DNA of 47,988 bases from an uncultured Collinsella sp. (lineage in GTDB: Bacteria; Actinomycetota; Coriobacteriia; Coriobacteriales; Coriobacteriaceae): contig CABURR010000009.1 of assembly GCA_902493985.1 (NCBI GenBank), positions 1 to 47,988 of the forward strand, given 5' to 3'. The position numbers were made by a program, and so were the translations under genes. The notes beneath the pieces are model-generated. The model did not search any database. It worked only from the letters and a program-made list of their open reading frames with translations, and was not told the DNA's origin. Shown here piece after piece: positions 24,599 through 33,075 of the stretch. Each line of letters opens with the position of its first letter. Position 1 is the first letter of the stretch.

Positions 24599-25642
24599 TT
24601 AAGCATTGGTCTGGACGAAGCCGCCATCAAACGCATTGGCCTCGAGCACGCGGGCACAGCCGTTAACGACGTTATCGAGCGCCGTGGGGCTGACGTTGAC
24701 CGAAACACCGGTCTCATCGCGCAGGCGCACGTCGAGACCGCGCAGCAGCGCGCCGCCACCGGTCAGCAAAATGCCGTAGTACATAAGGTCCGAGGCGAGA
24801 TCGGGAGGCGTGGCATCGAGGGCGTCCTTGACGGCCTTGGCCATCTCGTCGAGCGGCTTGTTGAGCGCGCGACGAATCTCCTCGCTCTCGATGCGCACGG
24901 TCTTGGGCAGACCGGTGATCACGTCGCGGCCGTTGACCTCGACGTCGAGCTCGTCCTTGAGCGGCACGGCGGAACCGACCTTGATCTTGATGTCCTCTGC
25001 CGTACGCTCGCCGATGGCCAGGTTGTAGGCATCGCGAACGTGCGTGAGGATGGCCTGATCGAACTCGTCGCCGGCAATACGGATGGACTGCGAGACGACA
25101 ATGCCGCCCATGGCGATAACGGCGACCTCGGTGGTACCGCCGCCGATGTCGATGACCATGGAGCCGGTGGGTTCCTCGACGGGCAGGTCGGCGCCGATAG
25201 CGGCGGCCATGGGCTCCTCGATCAGGTAGGCCTGGCGGGCACCGGCCTGGATCGTGGCCTCAAAGACAGCTCGCTTCTCGACCGACGTGACGCCGGAGGG
25301 AACGCAGACGACAACGCGCGGACGCGGGGTCCACGGATAGCGCTTCTCGGAAGCCTTGTCGATAAAGTAGCGAAGCATGGCCTCGGTAACATCGAAGTCG
25401 GCGATGACGCCGTCCTTCAGGGGACGAACGGCCACGATGTTGCCGGGCGTACGGCCGAGCATGCGCTTTGCCTCGATACCGACCGCCAGGATGCGCTCGT
25501 CGTTCTTGTCGATGGCGACAACAGAGGGCTCGCGGATGACGATGCCCTTGCCGCGCACGGAGACAAGCGTATTTGCGGTGCCGAGGTCGATGGCAAGATC
25601 GCCCGCATAGCTACCGAAGAACATATCCATCAAAGAAAACAA
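24599..25642 (-). CDS. mreB: Rod shape-determining protein MreB
   Basis: A 347-aa bacterial actin. Phosphate-1 loop AGDLAIDLGTANTLV, phosphate-2 loop MVIDIGGGTTEVAVI and adenosine motif GILLTGGGALLRGL are all intact. It starts at a TTG (25642) with GGAG upstream, five residues before the first conserved segment. It forms membrane-bound filaments that steer wall synthesis. First gene of mreB-mreC-mreD-mrdA-rodA. Rod-type machinery fits a short-rod or chain-forming coriobacterium. Confidence 0.97.
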   Translation of the reverse strand: MFSLMDMFFGSYAGDLAIDLGTANTLVSVRGKGIVIREPSVVAIDKNDERILAVGIEAKRMLGRTPGNIVAVRPLKDGVIADFDVTEAMLRYFIDKASEKRYPWTPRPRVVVCVPSGVTSVEKRAVFEATIQAGARQAYLIEEPMAAAIGADLPVEEPTGSMVIDIGGGTTEVAVIAMGGIVVSQSIRIAGDEFDQAILTHVRDAYNLAIGERTAEDIKIKVGSAVPLKDELDVEVNGRDVITGLPKTVRIESEEIRRALNKPLDEMAKAVKDALDATPPDLASDLMYYGILLTGGGALLRGLDVRLRDETGVSVNVSPTALDNVVNGCARVLEANAFDGGFVQTNA

Positions 25643-25702
25643 CGCAACTCCTGATGTGTTGGATGATTGCTGGAAAACTACTAGTTCATGATACTAGCGC
25701 AA

Positions 25703-25735
25703 GCCCGGCACCTCACTTGCGGTGAAGCGCCGGGC
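25703..25735 (-). terminator. Hairpin between the TPR gene and mreB
   Basis: GCCCGGC (25703-25709) pairs with GCCGGGC (25729-25735), extended by TCAC/GTGA. There is no clean T run on the minus side (TTGCGCTAG follows), so it may be a weak terminator or attenuator ahead of the mre operon. A second small stem, CTAGT/ACTAG (25681-25697), lies next to it. Confidence 0.6.
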
Positions 25736-25757
25736 AAAGCTAAATCCCATAAGGTCA

Positions 25758-27062
25758 CTACTGGTTGTCAGCAGCCGAGAAATCCATATCGAGCGAGGAA
25801 ACGGCCCAGCCGATATGGTTGTCAGAGCGCACGAATTTGACGGTGTACTCCTGCTCGCCGCCCTTGGACAGCGATGCCTTAACCTTGGCGGTCGTCTCGG
25901 TCATGGACTGATCCATGCCCTCGACGGACACGGTGGCGCCCTGCGGAATCGAGGAGATGATCATCGACTTGGCGTCCTCGGACAGGCTCGAGGCCAGGCA
26001 AGACTCGGCCTTTGCGGTGTCACCGTCGCCGGCAGCCTGGAACAGATCGGTGATAACCGACTCCTGCGAGGGGAAGCCAAAGCCGCGCGTGTAGGCAAAG
26101 CCCAGACCGCCCGCAGCAATCAAGATGAGCAGAAGCAGCACGATGAAGACTTTGAGACCCGTGTGGCGATGGCGACGACGGACCTTGGCCTGCTTACGAT
26201 CCTGACGGTCCTGCTGGACCATCTCGGACTCGGACAGCGTAAAGAAGCCGGTGTCCGAGGGATCGGGCATAAACTGACCGGTCGCGCCCGTAGGATCGAG
26301 CGGATCGACGGCAGGAGCGTCCATCGCGGGCGCCGGAGCCGTGGCCATAGCCGTCTGGGCAGACAGCGCGGCAAGCGAATCGTGCACGCGGGCAAGCTCA
26401 TCGGCCTGCTCGGAGGTGAGCTGGTAGATGCCATCGGCAGTAGCGGCGTTAAAGGCGTCGAGTGCGTCGGAGGGGCGGCCGGCGGCAGAAAGTGCCTGAC
26501 CCATGCCGGCGTTGAGCGCACGCGTGTCGTCGCGGGGGCCGGCAAAGTCGATAGCCGTGCGGTAGGTCTCCACGGCATCCGCCGGACGGCCGAGCTTAAT
26601 GAAGCAACGACCAAGCTCGCCCAGTGCGGCGGCAGGAGCCGGATTGGCGCCGTCGATGGCAGCCTGACGGAAGGCAGTACCCGCGTTGGCATAATCGCCC
26701 GACTGGAACAGCGCATTGCCCAGGCCCAGATAGGCCTTGAACGGCGTGGCATAGGAAGCATCCTGCGTAGCACCAGAGAACGCCTGGGCGGCCGTCGTGT
26801 AGTCGCCCACGGCGGCGAGCGCCTTGCCGCGGTTGGTGAGCAGCGCGCCGCGCTTGCCGTAGGTGCCGTCGTTGAGGGCGGCAGCATAAGCCTCGGCGGC
26901 CTCGGCATACATGCCCAGGTGCATCAAGGCGTTGCCACGAAGGTGATCGGCCTCGCCCATAATCTCATCGGGAGTCTTTGCCGCCCCAAGCATCTGGGCT
27001 GCAGCGGAAAAATCACCCGCGCGGTAAGCGGCGCGGCCCTGTTGGATCAGCTGGCTATTCAA
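25758..27062 (-). CDS. TPR-repeat protein with one membrane helix and an extracytoplasmic C-terminal domain
   Basis: 434 aa from a TTG at 27062 (AGGGG seven bases upstream). Residues 1-230 hold about five tetratricopeptide-like repeats, for example GNALMHLGMYAEAAEAYAAA and GNALFQSGDYANAGTAFRQA, the Gly-Ala-Tyr-Ala spacing of TPRs. A linker rich in Asp and Pro leads to a basic stretch (RRRHRH) and a single membrane helix near 300-322 (VFIVLLLLILIAAGG). The outer ~110 residues resemble small lumazine- or DUF4878-like cystatin-type folds. A cytoplasmic TPR platform tethered to the membrane suggests a scaffold role. Being next to mreB, it may serve cell-wall assembly, but that is only context. 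Confidence 0.75.
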   Translation of the reverse strand: MNSQLIQQGRAAYRAGDFSAAAQMLGAAKTPDEIMGEADHLRGNALMHLGMYAEAAEAYAAALNDGTYGKRGALLTNRGKALAAVGDYTTAAQAFSGATQDASYATPFKAYLGLGNALFQSGDYANAGTAFRQAAIDGANPAPAAALGELGRCFIKLGRPADAVETYRTAIDFAGPRDDTRALNAGMGQALSAAGRPSDALDAFNAATADGIYQLTSEQADELARVHDSLAALSAQTAMATAPAPAMDAPAVDPLDPTGATGQFMPDPSDTGFFTLSESEMVQQDRQDRKQAKVRRRHRHTGLKVFIVLLLLILIAAGGLGFAYTRGFGFPSQESVITDLFQAAGDGDTAKAESCLASSLSEDAKSMIISSIPQGATVSVEGMDQSMTETTAKVKASLSKGGEQEYTVKFVRSDNHIGWAVSSLDMDFSAADNQ

Positions 27063-27073
27063 GGAAGTCCCCT

Positions 27074-27616
27074 TTACTCGTGAACGATCTCGACATGGAC
27101 GATCTCGTCGCCGGCACGCAGCTGCGAAATCACATCGAGACCCTCGACCGTGGTACCAAAGACGGTGTAACCGGAATCGAGGTTATGCTGGGCGCCCAGG
27201 CAGAAGTAGAACTGCGAACCCGCGGAATCGGGGTCCATGGAGCGTGCCATGGCAAGGGCACCATCGACATGGCTGTTGCGCGGATTGGTGGCAAACTCGC
27301 CCTTGATGCAGTAGCCGGGGCCACCGGTACCGGGCATGCCGTCGGGGCCCTCAAGACCAGCGGCGACGTCGGCGCCGGACATATCGCGGGTATTGGGGTC
27401 GCCGCCCTGGATGACAAAACCGGGCACATAGCGATGGAACTTAAGGCCATCATAGAAGCCCATCGTGGAAAGCTCGCAGAAGTTCGCGACATGAATGGGA
27501 GCGCCCTCGCCGTCAAACTTGACCTTGATGGTACCCTTCGACGTCTCGATAACGGCGCACTCGTCGCCGGCAAGCTGATACTCGGGCGTGTAGAGCTCTT
27601 TCTTAAAACCAAACAT
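27074..27616 (-). CDS. Peptidyl-prolyl cis-trans isomerase (cyclophilin type)
   Basis: A 180-aa single-domain cyclophilin with no signal peptide, so cytoplasmic. Catalytic landmarks are FHRYVPGFVIQGGDP (the active-site Arg and the QGG), GALAMARSMDPDSAGSQFYFCLG and YTVFGTTVEGLDVI. It speeds proline isomerisation during folding. The ATG has GAGGAAGG upstream and a good promoter at 27,656-27,685. It is followed eleven bases later by the TPR gene. Confidence 0.95.
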   Translation of the reverse strand: MFGFKKELYTPEYQLAGDECAVIETSKGTIKVKFDGEGAPIHVANFCELSTMGFYDGLKFHRYVPGFVIQGGDPNTRDMSGADVAAGLEGPDGMPGTGGPGYCIKGEFATNPRNSHVDGALAMARSMDPDSAGSQFYFCLGAQHNLDSGYTVFGTTVEGLDVISQLRAGDEIVHVEIVHE

Positions 27617-27655
27617 GTGGTTCCTTCCTCGTGCGTTTAAAGCATATTTGTACGA

Positions 27656-27685
27656 ATTGTAGCAATAAGCATGCGCTTACATCAA
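27656..27685 (-). promoter_or_regulatory. Promoter for the cyclophilin-TPR unit
   Basis: Minus-strand TTGATG (27680-27685), 18 bases, TACAAT (27656-27661). Transcription would start about 30 bases before the cyclophilin ATG. Confidence 0.68.
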
Positions 27686-27723
27686 TTGCGCACGTAGGTT
27701 ATGCCGACTATGGCGAACTAATT

Positions 27724-28866
27724 TTAGGAACGCTGCTGCGGTTTCCAGGAACCCACATTGGCGTCGTACTGGTTCAGCGCGCTGTTGCCGCCCTGTGCGA
27801 TGGGCGCCAGGATCTCGCTTTGGTGGGAACTCATCGACTCGCCATCGGGAATGGCCAGCGAGATATCCCAGCTCTGGCAGATCACGTCGACACGCTCGTA
27901 CATCCACTCGGCAAGCTGCTTTAAGTGGGCGATGTCGTCCGCATAGACCGTATCGTCCTGATACTTAAGGTTGTTAAGCTCATCTTGCGTCTTTTTGATC
28001 TGGTCGCGCAGGGCGTAGGCACTCTGCGACAGCTCCTGGCGGGTGGACAGCGGCGTTCGGAGATAGCCGTTGTTAAAGGAATCGATGACCTCGCCGATCT
28101 GGTCCTCATCACCGTAGGACACGATGGTCTGATACAGACCGTCGAGTCTGGTATAGAGCTGATCATCGGTGAGCACGGTTTCTTCCTGGACCACCTCGGC
28201 AGAATCGTCCTGCTTGGTATCGTCCTCAGTCGCCTCGCCCTTTTGGCGCGTGGGGAAGGTCGTCTGCGCAGCCTGGCCAAACTGGTCGTAGAAGGCAGGC
28301 ATGACACCCATGGGATCGGCCGTCACGAACCAATAGGCACCGCCGCAAACGACGGCAAGGACCGCGATGACGATGAGCGGCTTGGGGATATGACGCTTGT
28401 GCTTGTGATAGGCGTCCTCGTCGGGATGCACCTTGCGCTTGGGTTTTTGAGCATCGTCATGCAGGGAAACGGGCGTGTGAATATCGACCTTGGGGATACC
28501 GAAATCCTTATCGAAAGCCGGCAGCACGCAGGTCTCGTTAGGATCGGCGGCGTCCGAAAGAACCGCGGCAGCCGAGGCGGGCGCATGAGGCACCTCGGTA
28601 TCGATCTGCTCTTGCGTTAGGCGCGGAAAGCCCGCCGTGCGGCCCGCTGCCAGGTCGGATGCGGCCGCGTCCTCGGAGAGGATACCCGGAGCAGGGCGTC
28701 CGCATTTTGGGCACGTGCGATCATGCGGAGAAAGACGGGCACCGCAGCCCTCACAGAACACGAACTCGGTGTGCTCGGGACCATCGCCCGGACCCACATA
28801 GGCGTTGCAGTAGGGGCAGAACGAGGCGCCGTCCTCGATAGTCTTAAGGCAATGCGGGCAGATCAC
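27724..28866 (-). CDS. Zinc-ribbon membrane protein of unknown function
   Basis: 380 aa from the GTG at 28866, which has GAGG five bases upstream and gives the common MICPHC opening; a TTG ten codons earlier has no ribosome site. Two zinc ribbons come first, CPHC...CPYC and CEGC...CPKC, within the first ~60 residues. A long polar linker leads to a basic KHKRHIPK stop and a membrane helix (LIVIAVLAVVCGGAYWFV). The outer part of ~200 residues is helical and acidic. The layout (zinc ribbons inside, one helix, extracytoplasmic domain) recurs in Gram-positive bacteria; no function is established for this form. Confidence 0.75.
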   Translation of the reverse strand: MICPHCLKTIEDGASFCPYCNAYVGPGDGPEHTEFVFCEGCGARLSPHDRTCPKCGRPAPGILSEDAAASDLAAGRTAGFPRLTQEQIDTEVPHAPASAAAVLSDAADPNETCVLPAFDKDFGIPKVDIHTPVSLHDDAQKPKRKVHPDEDAYHKHKRHIPKPLIVIAVLAVVCGGAYWFVTADPMGVMPAFYDQFGQAAQTTFPTRQKGEATEDDTKQDDSAEVVQEETVLTDDQLYTRLDGLYQTIVSYGDEDQIGEVIDSFNNGYLRTPLSTRQELSQSAYALRDQIKKTQDELNNLKYQDDTVYADDIAHLKQLAEWMYERVDVICQSWDISLAIPDGESMSSHQSEILAPIAQGGNSALNQYDANVGSWKPQQRS

Positions 28867-28969
28867 GGCATCCTCTTTTCGAAGCAATTCAAACAATCGA
28901 GGTTAGAGCATAACATCGCCACGGCCCCACAGGAACAAGGCACCAATTCAACATCGCCAGGGCGCGTAG

Positions 28970-31705
28970 CTACTTCTTCTTTTTGCTTGGCATCGAGACT
29001 TTGATGCCTTGGGCGGACTTGGTCACACGAGAGCGCTTAGCTCCGGTACTCTTCTTTTTCTTGGGCTGGGCCTGGGCCACGCCCTCGAGTGCGCGGGCCT
29101 CGGCCTCGCGAGCGGTGCGATCTTCGCGGCGCTGCGCCATGTCGGCGACGACGCGCTTGGCAAAACGTTCGGCCGTCGAGCCCGTCGAGCTCACCTTGCC
29201 GCCACCGCGACCCAGGCGGACGCGCACACCGCGGCCAAAACCAGTTGCGGCATGACGACGACGCGGCTTGAGCGAATCCATCATCGTGGCGAGCTTAAAG
29301 AACACCGAGCAGGTAAAGACCACGATAACAGCCAAGATAACCATCTGGCCCATCGACAGGTTGGCAATAGACAGCAGCTCCGGGAATCCGATAACGCCCA
29401 CCAGGATGCCGGCGACTACAAACACAAAGAGCACCACACGTAAGGGCGTGAGAGGCTGCGAGATGCGCCAGATTAGGCTGACGCTCGCCGCGCACGACGT
29501 AAGCAGGCACATCGTAGACAGCGTGAGCTGGCTAAAGCCAAACACGCGCGCCACAAAGATATCGAGCGCCGCAGCCAAAATGACCGCAATCGACGCCGGC
29601 AGTGCACGCTTGAGTACGTTGCTCAAAAACGCACCCTTCACACGAGCATTGTTGGGCTCCAGGCCCAACACAAAGCCCGGCGCGCCGATGCAGAAGAAGT
29701 TAATGAGCGTCATCTGGATGGGCTCGAAGGGGTACGGCGGCAGCGCGATACACAGCGCCGCCAGGCCCATCGAGAACAGCGTCTTGGTCAGGAACAGTGA
29801 GGCCGAACGCTGCAGGTTGTTGATGGAGCGACGGCCCTCGGCCACCACGGCGGGCATCGAGGCAAAGTCGTTGTCGACGAGTACGATCTCGGCCACGTTA
29901 CGCGCGGCATCGGAGCCGGCCGCCATGGCCACGGAGCAGTCGGCCTCCTTGAGCGCCAGCACGTCGTTGACGCCGTCGCCCGTCATGGCCACGGTGTGCT
30001 CGCGGCGCTTGAGCGCCTGCACGAGCTCGCGCTTCTGCTGCGGGGTCACACGACCAAAGACATGGTAGCGGTCCACTGCGGCATCAAGCTTGGCCGGTGT
30101 ATCGAGCGTCGTGGCGTCCACATAAGCGTCCGCCCCCGGCACGCCCACCACGCGCGCGATCGACGACACCGTACGCGGGTCGTCGCCACTGATCACGTTG
30201 AGGGTCACGCCCTGCTCGTTAAAGTAGCCGATGGTCTCGGCCGCCGAGGTACGAATCTCGTCGCGGATGGTCACAAAGCCCACGGGCTCGGCCTCGCCCA
30301 CCATATCCCCATCGGGCGTAAAGCCGTCCACGCGCGCCACCACGAGCACGCGGCAGGTATCGGCAAGCTCGGCGACACGGTTCTCGACCTGCGAAAACAC
30401 ACGATCAGAGAGCACAAACTGCGCGGCACCCATCACATAGGAGCCCTGCGCAAAAGAAGCGCCACTCCATTTTTTAGACGACGAGAACGGAATGACCGAC
30501 AGCGGCTCAGACACCTCGACCGGGCGATCGGCGTAATAGTTGAGCAGCGCCTGGCAGGTCTCGTTGGCATCGGCCGAAGTCGCACGCGCGACGTTAGCCA
30601 GCGCAAAATCGAGCACTGTGGTATCGACGGGAACAGCCGCCTCCTCCGAGTCCACGCCAAAGCCAACACCCTCAACAGGCAGCGGGTAGGTGCCCTCGAC
30701 CTCCATACGACCCGACGTGATGGTGCCCGTCTTGTCCAGGCACAGCACGTCGACGCGCGCGAGCGTCTCGATGCAGTAGAGCTGCTGCGCCAGCACCTTG
30801 CGGCGGGCCAGGCGCACCGTGGCGATGGCGAGCACCGACGAGGTCAGCAGCACCAGGCCTTGCGGGATCATGCCCAGCAGGGCGCCCACCGTGGACAGCA
30901 GCGCCGACGAAGGCACATGACCAGCCAACAGCTCGGAGAAGCACCACGAAAGCGCGCTATCGCCCGGGGTTCCCGCGGCATCCCACAGCCCACTTACACT
31001 CGAGGCGAACAGAGCCAGGCCAAGCGGAATCATGATGATGCTCGCAAAGCGCACGATGGCGTTAAGCGCGTTCATGATCTCGGAATTGACCTTTTTGACG
31101 TACTTGGCCTCGTTATTAATTTTGGCCACGTAGTTGTCGGCGCCGACATGGATCACGCGGGCGCGCAGCAGGCCCGAGTCGATAAAGCTGCCGCTCATGA
31201 GCTCGGAACCGGGCTGTTTCTTAATAAGGTCGCTCTCGCCCGTCAGCAGGCTCTCGTTCACGAGCGCCTCGCCCGAAACCACCACGGCGTCAGCGGGAAT
31301 CTGGTCGCCGCGCCCCAGGCGGATGATGTCGTCGAGCACGATCTGGTCCAGGTCGAGCTCCACCTCGGCGCCATCGCGCACCGCGATGGCCTTCTTGGAG
31401 GTCAGCAGCGTGAGCTTATCGACCATCTTCTTGGAACGCATGGACTGAATGACGCCAATAGCGGTGTTCAAGAACACCACGAACAGGAACGTCAGATTCT
31501 TAAACGAACCGGTCAAAATGACCAGGAAAGCCAAGATCACGTTGATCAAATTGAACAGCGTGCAGAGGTTCTCGATGATGAGCTCTTTGACCGACTTGGT
31601 CTTGAGTTCCATGTTGCGGTTGATTTTACCGGCGGCGATACGCTCCTCGACCTCGGCGGTTGAGAGTCCGCGCTCGATATCCGTTGCTGCCATACCACGT
31701 CCCAT
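28970..31705 (-). CDS. Cation-transporting P-type ATPase (CtpE-like)
   Basis: 911 aa from the ATG at 31705; the open frame extends further but overlaps tRNA-Arg(CCG), so the longer starts are rejected. All catalytic parts are present: the actuator LLTGESDLIKK, phosphorylation site CLDKTGTIT, nucleotide-binding domain, and hinge MTGDGVNDVLALKEADCSVAM. Membrane segment 4 reads MIPQGLVLLTS, the (E/Q)GL form also seen in CtpE-type calcium ATPases rather than heavy-metal pumps; no N-terminal metal-binding domain occurs. About ten membrane helices are predicted by hydrophobicity. The C-terminal ~100 residues are a strongly basic Arg/Lys tail. Ion specificity, perhaps Ca2+, is inferred. Confidence 0.88.
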   Translation of the reverse strand: MGRGMAATDIERGLSTAEVEERIAAGKINRNMELKTKSVKELIIENLCTLFNLINVILAFLVILTGSFKNLTFLFVVFLNTAIGVIQSMRSKKMVDKLTLLTSKKAIAVRDGAEVELDLDQIVLDDIIRLGRGDQIPADAVVVSGEALVNESLLTGESDLIKKQPGSELMSGSFIDSGLLRARVIHVGADNYVAKINNEAKYVKKVNSEIMNALNAIVRFASIIMIPLGLALFASSVSGLWDAAGTPGDSALSWCFSELLAGHVPSSALLSTVGALLGMIPQGLVLLTSSVLAIATVRLARRKVLAQQLYCIETLARVDVLCLDKTGTITSGRMEVEGTYPLPVEGVGFGVDSEEAAVPVDTTVLDFALANVARATSADANETCQALLNYYADRPVEVSEPLSVIPFSSSKKWSGASFAQGSYVMGAAQFVLSDRVFSQVENRVAELADTCRVLVVARVDGFTPDGDMVGEAEPVGFVTIRDEIRTSAAETIGYFNEQGVTLNVISGDDPRTVSSIARVVGVPGADAYVDATTLDTPAKLDAAVDRYHVFGRVTPQQKRELVQALKRREHTVAMTGDGVNDVLALKEADCSVAMAAGSDAARNVAEIVLVDNDFASMPAVVAEGRRSINNLQRSASLFLTKTLFSMGLAALCIALPPYPFEPIQMTLINFFCIGAPGFVLGLEPNNARVKGAFLSNVLKRALPASIAVILAAALDIFVARVFGFSQLTLSTMCLLTSCAASVSLIWRISQPLTPLRVVLFVFVVAGILVGVIGFPELLSIANLSMGQMVILAVIVVFTCSVFFKLATMMDSLKPRRRHAATGFGRGVRVRLGRGGGKVSSTGSTAERFAKRVVADMAQRREDRTAREAEARALEGVAQAQPKKKKSTGAKRSRVTKSAQGIKVSMPSKKKK

Positions 31706-31768
31706 CACGTCGCGTCGGTATAAGAAGACCGCCCGGACCATGCGAGGTTCGGACGGTCTTACGTTCGA

Positions 31769-31845
31769 TGGTGCCCCATGTTGGATTCGAACCAACGGCC
31801 TTCTGCTCCGGAGGCAGACGCTCTAATCCCCTGAGCTAATAGGGC
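31769..31845 (-). tRNA. tRNA-Arg (anticodon CCG)
   Basis: The minus strand folds as a full cloverleaf. The acceptor stem GCCCTAT pairs with ATGGGGC (one G-U). The D arm is TAGCTCAGGGGATTAGAGC and the anticodon loop CTCCGGA gives CCG. The T arm contains GTTCGAATC, and CCA is encoded at the 3' end (31769-31771). It reads CGG codons, which are used in this G+C-rich genome. Confidence 0.96.
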
Positions 31846-31938
31846 CAACGGTTGGCATTATACCCAAGTGCACCACGGGCTATCAAAATAAAAGAAAAAG
31901 CTTTGCAATTCCGAGGAAGACGAGCCGCAACGGCCCAC

Positions 31939-31968
31939 TTTAGAAGGCAAAAGCGAGTCAGATAGTAT
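31939..31968 (+). promoter_or_regulatory. Promoter of the aromatic amino acid operon
   Basis: TTTAGA (31939-31944), 18 bases, TAGTAT (31963-31968). Initiation near 31,975 would place the hairpin at 31,992-32,012 at the front of the message. Only minus-strand genes lie upstream, so the operon needs its own promoter here. Confidence 0.55.
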
Positions 31969-31991
31969 AAACTCTCATGCACCATATATAC

Positions 31992-32016
31992 ACGGCTCGC
32001 GATGCGGGCCGTTTTT
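31992..32016 (+). terminator. Attenuator-like intrinsic terminator in the leader of the aromatic operon
   Basis: ACGGCTCGC (31992-32000) pairs with GCGGGCCGT (32004-32012), nine pairs with one G-U and a GAT loop, followed directly by TTTTT. It is a plus-strand terminator with no plus-strand gene before it, placed between the promoter and the DAHP synthase start at 32,050. A 20-codon frame (31977-32039; M-H-H-I-Y-T-A-R...) runs through it but has no run of Tyr, Phe or Trp codons and no ribosome site. How read-through is controlled is not visible. Confidence 0.65.
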
Positions 32017-32049
32017 GCAAAAGTTATCCATCGAGGTGAGAGGCACACC

Positions 32050-33072
32050 ATGATTGCAATTTTAAAGCAGAGCGCCAGCGACGAGGCCGTAAGCCATATC
32101 GTCAGCTGGATTGAGAAAAAGGGTCTGAAGACCGATGTCTCGCGCGGCGAGAACGAGACGATCATCGGCCTGGTGGGCGATACGACCAAGATCGACCCGT
32201 TCCTGCTCGAGTCCATGGATGTCGTCGAGCGCGTGCAGCGCGTCTCCGAGCCGTTCAAGCGCGCCAACCGTAAATTCCACCCCGAGGACTCCGTCATCGA
32301 CTGCGGCCACGGCGTCAAGATCGGCGGCGACCAGTTCCAGGTCATCGCCGGCCCGTGCTCCGTCGAGGGCGAGAACCTCATCCGCATCGCCCGCCGCGTG
32401 AAGGCCGCCGGTGCCACGATGCTGCGCGGCGGTGCCTACAAGCCCCGCACCTCCCCCTACGCCTACCAGGGCATGGGCCCCGCCGGCCTCGACCTGCTGT
32501 GCGAGGCGTCTGCCGAGCTCGACATGCCGATCGTCACCGAGATCATGGATCCACGCGACGTGCAGGTCTTCTTGGACAAGAAGATTGACGTCATGCAGAT
32601 CGGCGCCCGCAACGCCCAGAACTTCCCCCTGCTCAAGGAGGTCGGCAAGACCCAGACCCCGATTCTGCTCAAGCGCGGTATGTCCGGCACGATCGACGAG
32701 CTGCTTATGGCAGCCGAGTACATCATGAGCGAGGGCAACGACAACGTCATCCTGTGCGAGCGCGGCATCCGCACCTTCGAGACCCGCACCCGCAATACCT
32801 TCGACCTCAACGCCGTGCCGGTGCTGCACCACCTATCGCACCTGCCCGTCGTCGCCGACCCCAGCCACGCCACCGGCTACACCCGCTACGTTGAGCCCAT
32901 GGCGCTCGCCGCGACCGCCTGCGGTGCCAACGGCCTGGAGATCGAGGTCCACGACGAGCCGAGCCGCGCCTGGTCCGACGGCGCCCAGGCCCTCACCCCC
33001 GATCAGTTCGACGACACCATGCGCCGCATCCGAGCCATCCGCGAGGTCGTCTGCCAAGAGACCATGGAGTAG
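32050..33072 (+). CDS. aroF: 3-deoxy-7-phosphoheptulonate (DAHP) synthase
   Basis: A 340-aa type I-beta DAHP synthase that condenses PEP and erythrose 4-phosphate in the first shikimate step. Residues 1-75 are a ferredoxin-like regulatory domain (MIAILKQSASDEAVSHIV), the kind that gives Tyr/Phe feedback in Thermotoga-type enzymes. The TIM barrel has VIAGPCSVE, LRGGAYKPRTSPYAYQG, IGARNAQNFPLL, KRGMSGTIDE and VVADPSHATG, covering the metal and substrate residues. The start is the ATG at 32050, with GAGAGG six bases upstream. It leads the operon. Confidence 0.95.
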   Translation: MIAILKQSASDEAVSHIVSWIEKKGLKTDVSRGENETIIGLVGDTTKIDPFLLESMDVVERVQRVSEPFKRANRKFHPEDSVIDCGHGVKIGGDQFQVIAGPCSVEGENLIRIARRVKAAGATMLRGGAYKPRTSPYAYQGMGPAGLDLLCEASAELDMPIVTEIMDPRDVQVFLDKKIDVMQIGARNAQNFPLLKEVGKTQTPILLKRGMSGTIDELLMAAEYIMSEGNDNVILCERGIRTFETRTRNTFDLNAVPVLHHLSHLPVVADPSHATGYTRYVEPMALAATACGANGLEIEVHDEPSRAWSDGAQALTPDQFDDTMRRIRAIREVVCQETME

Positions 33073-33075
33073 CTC

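Noticed and set aside
31706..31795. Longer start for the P-type ATPase
   Set aside because: The extra 30 residues would be encoded by the 3' end of tRNA-Arg(CCG) and its downstream sequence.
31977..32039. A 20-codon leader peptide gene in the aroF leader
   Set aside because: No ribosome site and no cluster of aromatic codons; mentioned only as part of the attenuator.
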